Assembly: GCF_905207935.1 (NCBI RefSeq)
Contig: NZ_CAJLNI010000015.1
Coordinates: 1-22,599 of the forward strand
Length of the DNA stretch: 22,599 nucleotides
Origin: an uncultured Haemophilus sp.
GTDB taxonomy: Bacteria; Pseudomonadota; Gammaproteobacteria; Enterobacterales; Pasteurellaceae
Direction: 5' to 3'
A program made the translations under genes and the position numbers. Of the stretch, positions 1 to 8,137 are shown in pieces. A model generated the notes under the pieces. It was not told the origin of the DNA. It saw only the letters and a program-made list of their open reading frames with translations, and made no database searches. How positions within the stretch are numbered: position 1 is the stretch's first letter; every line of letters starts with the position of its first letter.

Positions 1-54
1 AAAGCTGAAAAGAAACCACAGAAATCAGCATCTCATTTACGAATTGTGGATTAA
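1..54 (+). CDS. C-terminal tail of an unidentified protein (partial)
   Basis: One plus-strand frame is open from the window edge to a TAA at 52-54, giving the 17-residue tail KAEKKPQKSASHLRIVD. The tail is basic and polar and I do not recognise its family. The case for a real gene end is the strong hairpin terminator that follows 12 bases later and separates it from the convergent trpA. Too little is present to assign a function; another frame cannot be fully excluded. Confidence 0.55.
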   Translation, partial: KAEKKPQKSASHLRIVD

Positions 55-66
55 TGAAAGAAAAAC

Positions 67-96
67 AAAAGTGCGGTTAATTTTAACCGCACTTTT
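67..96. terminator. Bidirectional terminator built from two inverted uptake signal sequences
   Basis: A perfect 14-bp inverted repeat (67-80 with 83-96, two-base loop) contains AAGTGCGGT at 69-77 and its complement at 86-94. A T-run follows on the plus strand and an equivalent T-rich stretch on the minus strand. It lies between two convergent gene ends, at 54 and 104, so it can stop transcription from both sides. Inverted uptake signal pairs acting as terminators are well known in Pasteurellaceae. Confidence 0.85.
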
Positions 97-103
97 TTAT
101 TTA

Positions 104-910
104 TTATTTTGTTGCTGCTTTCATATTACGAACAAACTCGGCAAGTTCAGATAAGCATTGAGCCTGATTATCTAAGTTTCGCTCAATGATTTTTACTGTC
201 GCGGATCCTGAAATTGCGCCTGTTGCACCAAGTTGAAGAGCCTCTTTTACTTGAGTAGGTTGAGCAATACCAAAACCTTGTAGAATTGGTGGAGCCTTGT
301 GGGCTTTAAGTTGCTCTACGAGTGTATCTAAGTTCGCTGCGTGCGCTTGATTCTCTGCACTTGTTACACCTGCACGAGAAACTAAATAGGTATAGCCTTC
401 GCTGTTTTCAGCAACACCTTGTACCGTTTTGGCATCCGCATTTGGTGGGCAAATAAAGACAGGTTGAATGCCATGCTTTTTAGCAGCTTGAACATAGTCT
501 TCTTTTGCCAATAGTGGAATATCTGCCACTAAAACCGCATCTACGCCGACTTCTGCACAACGTTGATAGAAATTATCTAATCCTTTTGCAAAAATTAAAT
601 TTGCACAAAGGAGTAAGCTAATCGGAATTTCTGGATATTTTGACCGCACTTTAGCGAGTAATTTAAAGCTATCCTCAGTGCTATGGCCCGCATTGAGAGC
701 ACGGTTATTAGCTGCCTGGATAACGGGACCGTCTAATAACGGATCCGAAAATGGAAAGCCTAATTCCAAAGCATCTGCGCCATTTTCGACTAACGTGCAA
801 ATAATCTCAAAAGAGCGATCAAATGTTGGATCGCATAATGTCACGAAAGGTACAAAAGCCCCTTCTTTTTTCGCTGCAAGTTCTGCAAATTTAGTTTCAA
901 AACGGCTCAT
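104..910 (-). CDS. trpA: Tryptophan synthase alpha subunit
   Basis: TrpA cleaves indole-3-glycerol phosphate to indole and glyceraldehyde 3-phosphate. The indole is channelled to TrpB in the cytosolic alpha2beta2 complex. The 268-residue length is normal for this single TIM-barrel protein. The two acid-base residues known from Salmonella are at the same numbers: Glu49 (in DALELGFPFSDP) and Asp60 (in LLDGP). The phosphate-binding loop is seen near GFGIAQPTQV and GAISGSATVK. Its ATG overlaps the trpB stop by one base (TAATG), which implies translational coupling and equal dosage of the two subunits. It is the last gene of the trp operon and ends just before a hairpin terminator. Confidence 0.97.
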   Translation of the reverse strand: MSRFETKFAELAAKKEGAFVPFVTLCDPTFDRSFEIICTLVENGADALELGFPFSDPLLDGPVIQAANNRALNAGHSTEDSFKLLAKVRSKYPEIPISLLLCANLIFAKGLDNFYQRCAEVGVDAVLVADIPLLAKEDYVQAAKKHGIQPVFICPPNADAKTVQGVAENSEGYTYLVSRAGVTSAENQAHAANLDTLVEQLKAHKAPPILQGFGIAQPTQVKEALQLGATGAISGSATVKIIERNLDNQAQCLSELAEFVRNMKAATK

Positions 911-2106
911 TATTGCATTCCTTTTTCTTTTAAAACTTTATCAACGGTGAAAATATCTTTATCACCACGACCAGAGAGATTCACCACTAAAATTTGTTCT
1001 TTATTCGGTTCTTGATGAATCATTTTTAGTGCATGTGCTAATGCGTGGGAACTTTCCAATGCAGGAATAATCCCTTCATGTTTTGCTAACGCTTGGAAAG
1101 CATTTAATGCTTCATCATCTGTAATACTTGGGTATTCTGCACGACCAATACTTTGCAAGTAAGCATGTTGAGGCCCTACAGAAGGGAAGTCTAATCCAGC
1201 AGAAATAGAGTAGGATTCTTCCACTTGACCATCTTCAGTTTGCATTAAAGGTGATTTCATACCGAAATAAATACCGACTTTTGCATGACCTAATGGTGCA
1301 CCATGTTCACCACTTTCGATACCATGACCAGCAGGTTCTACGCCAATTAAGCGTACACCTTTTTCATCAATAAAATCGGTAAACATACCAATGGCATTCG
1401 AACCACCACCGACTGCAGCAATAACAGCATCCGGTAAGCGACCTTCTTTTTCTAAAATTTGACGTTTAGTTTCTTCACCAATCATTTTTTGGAATTCACG
1501 CACAATGGTTGGGAATGGATGAGGACCTGCCGCCGTACCCAATAAATAATGGGTATTTTCATAATTAGCTGACCAATCACGCATTGCTTCACAACACGCA
1601 TCTTTCAATGAGCAAGAACCTTTTTGTACAGGAATCACTTCTGCGCCCATTAAACGCATACGGAAGACGTTTGGTGATTGGCGTTCTACGTCTTTTGCAC
1701 CCATATAAACACGGCAAGGCATATCTAACATTGCACAAGCTAGAGCTGTTGCTACACCATGTTGGCCCGCACCGGTTTCCGCGATAATGCGTGTTTTACC
1801 CATGCGTTTTGCCAATAAAATTTGACCTAACACTTGGTTGGTTTTATGGGCACCACCGTGAAGTAAATCTTCACGTTTTAAATAAATTTTTGCTTTTGTG
1901 CCTTTGGTTAAATTACGGCAAAGGGTAAGTGCGGTTGGTCTGCCCGCATAATTTTTAAGTAAATCTTGAAATTCACGTTGGAATTCAGGATCGTCTTTTG
2001 CTTCAACAAAGGCTTTTTCTAGCTGTTGCAGCACAGGTACGAGAATTTCCGGTACATACATTCCGCCAAATTCACCGAAATAAGGATTTAAAAGGGTTTC
2101 TGACAT
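910..2106 (-). CDS. trpB: Tryptophan synthase beta subunit
   Basis: TrpB condenses indole with L-serine to give L-tryptophan, using pyridoxal phosphate. The 398-residue protein has the conserved start LNPYFGEFGGMYVPE and the PLP lysine at about residue 88 in LLHGGAHKTNQ. The phosphate-binding loop is AVGGGSNAIG, and the segment GRAEYPSITDDEAL belongs to the C-terminal part of the fold. The ATG at 2104-2106 is preceded by AAGGAAA at good spacing. It follows ydfG by 12 bases and overlaps trpA by one base, so it is inside the trp transcription unit. No abnormal residue was seen. Confidence 0.97.
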   Translation of the reverse strand: MSETLLNPYFGEFGGMYVPEILVPVLQQLEKAFVEAKDDPEFQREFQDLLKNYAGRPTALTLCRNLTKGTKAKIYLKREDLLHGGAHKTNQVLGQILLAKRMGKTRIIAETGAGQHGVATALACAMLDMPCRVYMGAKDVERQSPNVFRMRLMGAEVIPVQKGSCSLKDACCEAMRDWSANYENTHYLLGTAAGPHPFPTIVREFQKMIGEETKRQILEKEGRLPDAVIAAVGGGSNAIGMFTDFIDEKGVRLIGVEPAGHGIESGEHGAPLGHAKVGIYFGMKSPLMQTEDGQVEESYSISAGLDFPSVGPQHAYLQSIGRAEYPSITDDEALNAFQALAKHEGIIPALESSHALAHALKMIHQEPNKEQILVVNLSGRGDKDIFTVDKVLKEKGMQ

Positions 2107-2118
2107 AATATTTCCTTG

Positions 2119-2877
2119 TTATTTTTGAATTCTTGCGACATTAAGTGGTGCAAAGGTTTGAGCAGTTGGCATCACTTCAATGCGATTAATATTGACATGT
2201 TCAGGTTGTTGATTGAGCCATAACACAATATTAGCAATATCTTGTGGGCTGACATATTCCACATTTTCATAGAGTTTTTCTGCTCGGGCATCGTCACCTT
2301 TAAAGCGAACATTCGAAAATTCAGTTCCACCACAAAGACCAGGCTCTACATTGGTCACGCGAATTTGAGTTCCAGCAAGATCGGCTCGAAGATTTAAACT
2401 AAATTGTTTAATAAAAGCTTTAGTGCCACCGTATACATTGCCACCTGGATAAGGATAAGTACCTGCAATTGAGCCTAAATTAATAATATGACCTGAATTG
2501 CGTTCAACCATTTGTGGTAACACAAGACGAGTGATGGTGACGAGTCCTTTAATATTGGTATCAATCATTTGCATCCAATCGTCTAAACTCGCTTTATCTG
2601 CACTTTCTAAGCCTAATCCTAAACCTGCATTATTCACCAATAAATCAATGGATTGCCAATTAGCGGGAAGGGAATGGAAAGCATCTTCTGTTGCTTGGCG
2701 ATCTGAAATATCAAAGGCAAGAAAATGGAAGTTCTCACCTAATTCTTGCTGTAATTGTTCCAAACGAGCTACGCGGCGCCCCGTGCCAATTACACGATAG
2801 CCATTTTCAATGAGTGTGCGACAAATTGCCGCACCAAATCCGGCAGTTGCGCCGGTTACTAACGCTGTTTTTTGCAT
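2119..2877 (-). CDS. ydfG: NADP-dependent short-chain dehydrogenase, YdfG family (3-hydroxy acid / L-allo-threonine dehydrogenase)
   Basis: This is a classical short-chain dehydrogenase of 252 residues. It has the nucleotide-binding TGATAGFG at residues 8-15, NNAG at 82-85, and the catalytic set Ser136, Tyr149 and Lys153 (GSIAG and YGGTK). It is colinear with E. coli YdfG, including the PGLCGGTEFSNVRFKGDD segment and the C-terminal MPTAQTFAPLNV. E. coli YdfG oxidises 3-hydroxy acids such as L-allo-threonine and L-serine and reduces malonic semialdehyde. I chose the ATG at 2875-2877. An upstream in-frame TTG at 2893-2895 is unlikely because the Shine-Dalgarno AGGGGA lies inside that extension. 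The gene sits between trpCF and trpB with gaps of only 23 and 12 bases, so it is co-transcribed with them. Confidence 0.9.
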   Translation of the reverse strand: MQKTALVTGATAGFGAAICRTLIENGYRVIGTGRRVARLEQLQQELGENFHFLAFDISDRQATEDAFHSLPANWQSIDLLVNNAGLGLGLESADKASLDDWMQMIDTNIKGLVTITRLVLPQMVERNSGHIINLGSIAGTYPYPGGNVYGGTKAFIKQFSLNLRADLAGTQIRVTNVEPGLCGGTEFSNVRFKGDDARAEKLYENVEYVSPQDIANIVLWLNQQPEHVNINRIEVMPTAQTFAPLNVARIQK

Positions 2878-2900
2878 AATGCTTCCCCTTAGCAATCGGA

Positions 2901-4337
2901 TTAATTTGATAAAATCTTATTAAAAACTGACCGCACTTTTTCGCTATCTTTCACGCCAGCGGCAGTTTCTACACCAGAATTGAGATCAACGCCTAAGCAA
3001 CCTTGCTTAATGGCTTGTTCAATATTGTCAGGCGAAATGCCACCAGCCAAAATAATTTTGTGTTTCAAGTTTTCAGGAATGAGTGACCAATTAAAGGTTT
3101 TTCCTGTACCACCTTGTTGATTAGCGGATTGGCTATCGAAAATATAGCGAGTGATATTTAAATCATCCGTAAAATCAACCGCACTTTGTGCTTCAGTATT
3201 CACCGAAATGGCTTTCCAAATTTGTATTTCTTCAGGCAGTTGGTGACGAAGTGCGGTAATAAATTCAGCGGTTTCTGAACCGTGTAGCTGAACGGCATAA
3301 AGCTGCAATTGTTTAGCGATTTTTACAATAAAATCAATTTCTTGATTCTGGAATACGCCCACAAAACGAAGTGGTGATGCTGTCACTAATTCTTGGGCTT
3401 GACGTAGGCTCACACAGCGTTTTGAATGTTCGACGAAAATTAAGCCGCCGTATAATGCTCCGTTTGCGTAAACCTCTTTGACATCTTGTGTGCGAGTTAA
3501 ACCGCATACTTTATTTTCTCCAAAAATCACTTCACGCACAGCATTATTTAAATCTGCGCTGCCCATTAGGCTGCTGCCGATTAAAAAGCCATGTGCCACT
3601 TTTTGCAAATCACGAATTTGGCTGTGATTATAAATCCCTGATTCGCTGATAATACGTGCATCAGCAGGAATGCGATTGGCATATTTTTGTGTAAGTTCTA
3701 CCACGCGGTTTAAATCAACAGTGAGATCGTGAAGATTACGATTGTTAACACCGATAATTTTCGCACCTAATGCAAGGGCACGCTCAAACTCTTCCTCGTT
3801 ACTGGTTTCTGTCAATACGCCCATGCCGAGAGAATGTGCAAGATCAGACAATACGCGATAGGTTTCATCATTTACCACTGAAAGCATCAATAAAATAGCA
3901 TCAGCTTGATAGTAGCGTGCAAGATAAACCTGGTATTCGCTGATCATAAAATCTTTGCACAATACAGGTTGTGAGACAACGTCACGTACTTGAGGCAAAT
4001 AGTCAAATTTACCTTGGAAGTATTTCTCATCCGTTAGCACAGAAACAGCTGATGCATAATGTTTATACACATTGGCGATTTCATCTAAATTAAATTCACC
4101 ACGAATTAATCCTTTAGAAGGTGAAGCTTTCTTGCATTCTAAAATATAAGCCGGTTTTTGATGGGTGCCTTTAGCCAACGCATCATAAAAAGAGCGGTCA
4201 GATTTTTGAATGTTTTCTTTAAATTGTGAAAGCGGAAATTCAGCTTCCTTTGCCTTAACCCATTGTGCTTTGTCTAAGACGATTTTTTGCAGCACCGTCG
4301 CAGAGTCAATTGGTTTAGTGAAATCTTGCGTGATCAT
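2901..4337 (-). CDS. trpC: Bifunctional indole-3-glycerol-phosphate synthase / phosphoribosylanthranilate isomerase
   Basis: This fused enzyme (TrpC-TrpF, often written trpCF) performs two consecutive steps of tryptophan synthesis: isomerisation of phosphoribosylanthranilate, then decarboxylating ring closure to indole-3-glycerol phosphate. Its length of 478 residues fits two TIM barrels. The synthase half, about 1-255, carries ILECKKASPSKG, LCKDFMIS, IIGVNNRNL, ISESGI and FLIGSSLM. The isomerase half, from about 275, carries the catalytic-type Cys278 in KVCGLTR, then VQLHGSE, LAGGISPDNI and GVDLNSGVE. The start at 4335-4337 has a modest GAAAG ribosome site. It lies 41 bases after trpD and 23 before ydfG. 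The fusion matches the enterobacterial and Haemophilus form. Confidence 0.97.
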   Translation of the reverse strand: MITQDFTKPIDSATVLQKIVLDKAQWVKAKEAEFPLSQFKENIQKSDRSFYDALAKGTHQKPAYILECKKASPSKGLIRGEFNLDEIANVYKHYASAVSVLTDEKYFQGKFDYLPQVRDVVSQPVLCKDFMISEYQVYLARYYQADAILLMLSVVNDETYRVLSDLAHSLGMGVLTETSNEEEFERALALGAKIIGVNNRNLHDLTVDLNRVVELTQKYANRIPADARIISESGIYNHSQIRDLQKVAHGFLIGSSLMGSADLNNAVREVIFGENKVCGLTRTQDVKEVYANGALYGGLIFVEHSKRCVSLRQAQELVTASPLRFVGVFQNQEIDFIVKIAKQLQLYAVQLHGSETAEFITALRHQLPEEIQIWKAISVNTEAQSAVDFTDDLNITRYIFDSQSANQQGGTGKTFNWSLIPENLKHKIILAGGISPDNIEQAIKQGCLGVDLNSGVETAAGVKDSEKVRSVFNKILSN

Positions 4338-4378
4338 AATCTTTCTTCTTATTGTGGCTTATCAAATCAGCCTTTATC

Positions 4379-5380
4379 TTAATATTTTGTTAAATGTTGT
4401 AGTGTCTCAAGCGCTTTGCCTGATGCAAGATGAGCCAACACATTTTGAACATTTTGTTTTAAGTCATTATGACCAAATAATTTCAACAATAATGCCACAT
4501 TTGCCGCTACTGCATTGGCATGTTCCGCTTTGCCTTCACCTTGTAAAAGTGCGGTCAGATATTGGGCATTTTCTTGTGGTTCGCCACCACGTAAACTTTC
4601 TAAAGATTGTGTTTTTAAACCAAAATCTTCAGGTGTTAAGGTGAAGTAGTCAATTTTACCGTTTTTAATTTCTGCCACTTGGGTTTCGCCGTGTACGGCA
4701 ACTTCATCAAGACCAGCACCATGAACGACAAAAGTATGTTGATGACCTAATGCGACAGCGGTTTCAGCATAGGTTTTCACTAATTCAGGTGCATACACAC
4801 CAAGCAAATGATAAGTTGGGCGAGCAGGATTAATTAATGGACCTAAAATATTAAAAAGCGTACGCGTTTTTAATGCCTCGCGAACAGGGGCAACATGTTT
4901 AAAACCGCTGTGATATTGTTGAGCAAATAAGAAGCATACGCCAATATCATCAAGCGCTTGACGAGCTTGTTCTGGAGTGACGTTGACATTCACACCGAGT
5001 GCGGTTAATACATCACTGGCACCTGATTTGCTTGATACGCTACGGTTACCGTGTTTGGCTACTTTTGCACCCATAGAGGCTGCAACAATGGCGCTAGCAG
5101 TAGAAATATTAATCGTGTTTTGACCATCACCGCCAGTACCCACAATATCCGCAAAAGGGTAATCAGGACGAGGGAATGATTTGGCATTTTTTAAGGATGC
5201 CGATACCGCACCACTTAATTCATCGATAGTGGCGCCACGTACTTTTAATGCAATCAGCATGGCAGCGATTTGTTCGTTATTCAGTTCGCCTTGCATAATG
5301 GCATTAAAAATGACCGCACTTTCTTCTTTATTAAGTGTTTTTCCGCTGTAAAGTTGTTCTAATAATTGAGCCGTTTGCAT
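4379..5380 (-). CDS. trpD: Anthranilate phosphoribosyltransferase
   Basis: TrpD transfers phosphoribosyl from PRPP to anthranilate. The 333-residue protein shows the PRPP-binding GTGGDGQNTINIST motif from residue 81, then KHGNRSVSSKSGASDVL, and PVREALKTRTLFNILGPLINPA, all diagnostic of the family. It is the stand-alone form: the glutamine amidotransferase domain that is fused to TrpD in E. coli is a separate trpG gene here. It starts 11 bases after the tautomerase-like gene. Confidence 0.97.
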   Translation of the reverse strand: MQTAQLLEQLYSGKTLNKEESAVIFNAIMQGELNNEQIAAMLIALKVRGATIDELSGAVSASLKNAKSFPRPDYPFADIVGTGGDGQNTINISTASAIVAASMGAKVAKHGNRSVSSKSGASDVLTALGVNVNVTPEQARQALDDIGVCFLFAQQYHSGFKHVAPVREALKTRTLFNILGPLINPARPTYHLLGVYAPELVKTYAETAVALGHQHTFVVHGAGLDEVAVHGETQVAEIKNGKIDYFTLTPEDFGLKTQSLESLRGGEPQENAQYLTALLQGEGKAEHANAVAANVALLLKLFGHNDLKQNVQNVLAHLASGKALETLQHLTKY

Positions 5381-5391
5381 AATCTCGTCCC

Positions 5392-5778
5392 TTATACGTA
5401 AATATCGTAATCTAAATCGCGTGCTTCATCGCCAGTCATACCACGGAAACCCCAACAATGCGCCGGTTGTTCTTTAATCGTAATTTCAACGTTGTGAGAT
5501 TTAATACCAATTTTGTATTCGAGTTCGCTGAAGAGCATTTTGATTAAACGTTTTTTCGTACCTTCCATACGACCTTGCATAAGGTTAATTTCAATAACGG
5601 TGTAATCATCGTTACGATCGATAGGATAAAGAAAATCTTCTTTATCTAAACATAAAAAACGAATCGCATGCTTTCCGCGAGGAATGTCTAAACCAAGGTT
5701 TAAACAGTTATAAATTACTTCAGCAATATCTTGACGACGAGGTGCAAGCACTTCTTTTAATCCATATACGGTAATCAT
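5392..5778 (-). CDS. Tautomerase-superfamily-like protein lacking the N-terminal proline
   Basis: This small 128-residue protein contains YTVIEINLMQGRMEGTKKRLIKMLF, the beta strand, turn and helix pattern of 4-oxalocrotonate tautomerase relatives, and a conserved-looking end CWGFRGMTGDEARDLDYD. I recognise it as the uncharacterised tautomerase-like family found in H. influenzae between trpG and trpD. Active tautomerases use the proline exposed after removal of the first methionine, but here Met is followed by Ile (MITVYG). There is no upstream in-frame start offering a Pro, so classical tautomerase chemistry is doubtful. It is tightly packed in the trp operon, 9 bases after trpG and 11 before trpD. 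Its role is unknown. Confidence 0.8.
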   Translation of the reverse strand: MITVYGLKEVLAPRRQDIAEVIYNCLNLGLDIPRGKHAIRFLCLDKEDFLYPIDRNDDYTVIEINLMQGRMEGTKKRLIKMLFSELEYKIGIKSHNVEITIKEQPAHCWGFRGMTGDEARDLDYDIYV

Positions 5779-5787
5779 TTTTCTTCC

Positions 5788-6372
5788 TTAATCTCTGTTT
5801 AATAACCATTCCACAGATTGTTGTAATAATTTCGAACCTTGCACGGTAAGAATGCTTTCTGGATGGAATTGGAAAGCACAAATTGGCAAGGTTTTATGAC
5901 GAATAGCCATCACGATACCATTGTAATCGGCATTGACAATAAATTCGTCAGGCAGGTTTTTACCCATTAAAGAGTGATAACGCGCCACAGGCATTGGGTT
6001 GGCAATATCTTTAAACATGGCTTGGTTATCATGTTGAATGCGCGATACTTTACCATGTAATACTTCGCCTGCATGTACAACCTCTCCACCAAAGGCTTGA
6101 ATAAGCGCTTGATGGCCTAAGCAAATACCAATAATTGGCACATCATTTTTTAAACGTTCAATAAGCGGAAGCAAGATACCTGCTTCTGCCGGAGTACCTG
6201 GTCCCGGTGAGAGCGCAAGAATTGTATCCGGTGTATTTAATGCTTCTTGTACCACTTGTTCTAAATTGGTGTCATTACGATAAATTTTTACGTTATGTCC
6301 AAGCACACGGAATTGATCCACTAAGTTATAAGTAAATGAATCAAAATTATCTAAAAAGAGAATATTAGCCAT
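5788..6372 (-). CDS. trpG: Anthranilate synthase component II (glutamine amidotransferase)
   Basis: TrpG releases ammonia from glutamine and passes it to TrpE for anthranilate synthesis. The 194-residue protein is a class I amidotransferase with NFDSFTYNLVDQF at the start, LSPGPGTP around 55-61, nucleophile Cys84 in GICLGHQ, and His170/Glu172 in FQFHPES completing the triad. It is unfused, unlike E. coli TrpGD. Related PabA serves folate synthesis, and dual use is possible if no pabA exists elsewhere, but its position 12 bases after trpE supports tryptophan synthesis as its main role. Confidence 0.95.
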   Translation of the reverse strand: MANILFLDNFDSFTYNLVDQFRVLGHNVKIYRNDTNLEQVVQEALNTPDTILALSPGPGTPAEAGILLPLIERLKNDVPIIGICLGHQALIQAFGGEVVHAGEVLHGKVSRIQHDNQAMFKDIANPMPVARYHSLMGKNLPDEFIVNADYNGIVMAIRHKTLPICAFQFHPESILTVQGSKLLQQSVEWLLNRD

Positions 6373-6384
6373 AATTTATCGTCC

Positions 6385-7935
6385 TTATTTTGCTTGGGTA
6401 TTGATTTGTTTGATTGCTTTAAGCACTGCAGCTGCTTTATGGCGCGTTTCATCCGCTTCCATTTGTGGATCAGAATCCAATACTTCGCCACAGCCCGCTT
6501 GAATATGGGCAATCCCATTTTGTACAAAAGCAGAACGAATCACGATACAGGTATCAAAACGGCCGTCAGAGGTGAGATAACCGACCGCACCACCGTAGCT
6601 GTGGCGTTTTTGCAGTTCAAATTGATAAATTAACTGCATCGCTTTGATTTTCGGCGCACCAGTTAACGTCCCCATATTCATACAAGCTTGATAAGCGTGT
6701 AAGGCATCAAGTTCAGGACGAAGTTTACCTACCACGCGAGAAACCAAATGCATGATGTGCGAATAGCGATCCACTTGCATTAATTCGGCGACTTTACGCG
6801 TACCGCTTTGGCAAACACGAGCAATGTCATTACGGGCTAAATCTACCAACATTAAATGTTCGGCTTGCTCTTTATGATCAAGACGTAATTCTAATTCCAA
6901 ACGTGCATCCAATTCTGGGTCAATGTTACCATGCGCATCAAAACCGCGCGGGCGAGAACCTGCAATTGGGTAAATTTCTAATTGGCGATTGTCCGGTGCA
7001 TATTTCAACGCACTTTCTGGTGAAGCACCGAATAAAATGAAATCCTCATCGTTCATGTAGAACATATAAGGGCTTGGATTGTTATGTTTTAATTGTGCAT
7101 AACTTGCAAGGGTATTCGGGCAAGCTAATGAAAAACGGCGAGATGGCACGATTTGGAACACATCACCAATATTAATATGATGTTTTAATGCTTTGACAAT
7201 GCCGATAAATTCAGGATCTTCAAAGTTGGTGCTGACCTCATCACTTGCCGCTTTAATGGAAAGTACGCCATCAATATTTCTTAATTTTTGAGCAATAGAA
7301 AGTGCCGTTTTCGCGACTTCCACTTGTTCTTCTTGGCTAAAGCAAAAGCTTTTTAATGTAGCTTGTTGGGTTTGATGATCGATGGTGATTAAATTTTCTG
7401 CGAGATAAAAACTGTAATCTGGGCAGTTAATGCCATCATCTTTTAATTCAACACCGTTCATTGGAATAAAATTCGCCACCAAATCATAAGCAAATAAACC
7501 ACCTAAAAAGACGGGTGTGCTGCTATGTTGATAATGGTTAGAAATTACACGAAGTCCATCAAAAATGGTTGCAGTTTGTAATTTGCTGTCTTCATCTAAT
7601 TGATTATCAAGTGACGCAAATTGCACAGAAAATTCATTCTCAAAATTGACCGCACTTACGGTACCGAGTTGGCTTAATACGGGATGAATTTCTTTTAAGA
7701 CTTGTTTTCCGTTCGCATTCAGTGCTCTAAAGGTCACCTGATTGCCTAAACAAGTAATTTTAACGGCAGCATTAATTAGAATAAGGCTCTGTAAGCTATT
7801 TTTACTACCAATTTCGGCAGAGTCGAGGAGAAGAGAATTTGAGTTCTGTTTGCAAAGCGTATTAAAAATTGCGGTGGTGTCGGCATGATAGGGAACCGGT
7901 TGAGAGGTCACTGCAATAAAAGGGGTATTTTTCAT
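6385..7935 (-). CDS. trpE: Anthranilate synthase component I
   Basis: TrpE converts chorismate plus ammonia (from TrpG) into anthranilate and is the first committed and feedback-inhibited enzyme of the pathway. The N-terminal part has LLDSAEI, matching the LLES-type segment of the tryptophan-binding site. The C-terminal chorismate-binding domain shows FQIVPSRRF, PSPYMFYM, IAGSRPRG, MLVDLARND, YSHIMHLVSRV, MGTLTGAPKIKAM, YGGAVGY and IQAGCGEVLDSDP. I chose the ATG at 7933-7935 (516 residues). It has AGGA six bases upstream, whereas the in-frame TTG at 7939-7941 directly abuts that AGGA. It is the first gene of the trp operon and lies about 24 bases from the predicted transcript start. Confidence 0.96.
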   Translation of the reverse strand: MKNTPFIAVTSQPVPYHADTTAIFNTLCKQNSNSLLLDSAEIGSKNSLQSLILINAAVKITCLGNQVTFRALNANGKQVLKEIHPVLSQLGTVSAVNFENEFSVQFASLDNQLDEDSKLQTATIFDGLRVISNHYQHSSTPVFLGGLFAYDLVANFIPMNGVELKDDGINCPDYSFYLAENLITIDHQTQQATLKSFCFSQEEQVEVAKTALSIAQKLRNIDGVLSIKAASDEVSTNFEDPEFIGIVKALKHHINIGDVFQIVPSRRFSLACPNTLASYAQLKHNNPSPYMFYMNDEDFILFGASPESALKYAPDNRQLEIYPIAGSRPRGFDAHGNIDPELDARLELELRLDHKEQAEHLMLVDLARNDIARVCQSGTRKVAELMQVDRYSHIMHLVSRVVGKLRPELDALHAYQACMNMGTLTGAPKIKAMQLIYQFELQKRHSYGGAVGYLTSDGRFDTCIVIRSAFVQNGIAHIQAGCGEVLDSDPQMEADETRHKAAAVLKAIKQINTQAK

Positions 7936-7960
7936 AATCAATCCTGTATTCTGAACTTTT

Positions 7961-7978
7961 ACACTATTAAACTAGTAC
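7961..7978 (-). promoter_or_regulatory. TrpR-type operator of the trp operon
   Basis: The plus-strand sequence ACACTATTAAACTAGTAC resembles the E. coli trp operator core AACTAGTTAACTAGTAC. One half-site (ACTAGTAC) is perfect and the other (CACTAT) degenerate; about 16 of 22 positions match when the flanks are included. It overlaps the -10 element of the trpE promoter, where TrpR bound to tryptophan would block RNA polymerase. The trpR gene itself is not in the window. Confidence 0.8.
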
Positions 7979-7994
7979 ATAATGCATAAGTCAA
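7966..7994 (-). promoter_or_regulatory. Sigma-70 promoter of the trp operon
   Basis: On the minus strand the -35 element TTGACT (7989-7994) is followed by a 17-base spacer and the -10 element TTTAAT (7966-7971), each 5 of 6 to consensus. The start of transcription is predicted near 7959. That leaves only about 24 bases before the trpE ATG, too few for a leader peptide and an attenuator. Confidence 0.8.
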
Positions 7995-8078
7995 GAAAAT
8001 AATCAAAAAATTGGCGTGATTTTACAATATTTTTTTAATTTTTAACTAAAGATATTAAAAATAGAGGAAGTTGATTAG

Positions 8079-8114
8079 AAAAAAGCCATTTCGAGGCATA
8101 TCTCAAAATGGCTT
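8079..8114 (-). terminator. Rho-independent terminator of azoR
   Basis: Read on the minus strand, AAGCCATTT (8106-8114) pairs with AAATGGCTT (8083-8091). The helix can extend inward with GAG/CTC and closes on a short loop. It is followed by six T residues. It lies 24 bases after the azoR stop and isolates azoR from the trp promoter. Confidence 0.88.
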
Positions 8115-8137
8115 AATAGAAGAAGGAGATTCAGTGA

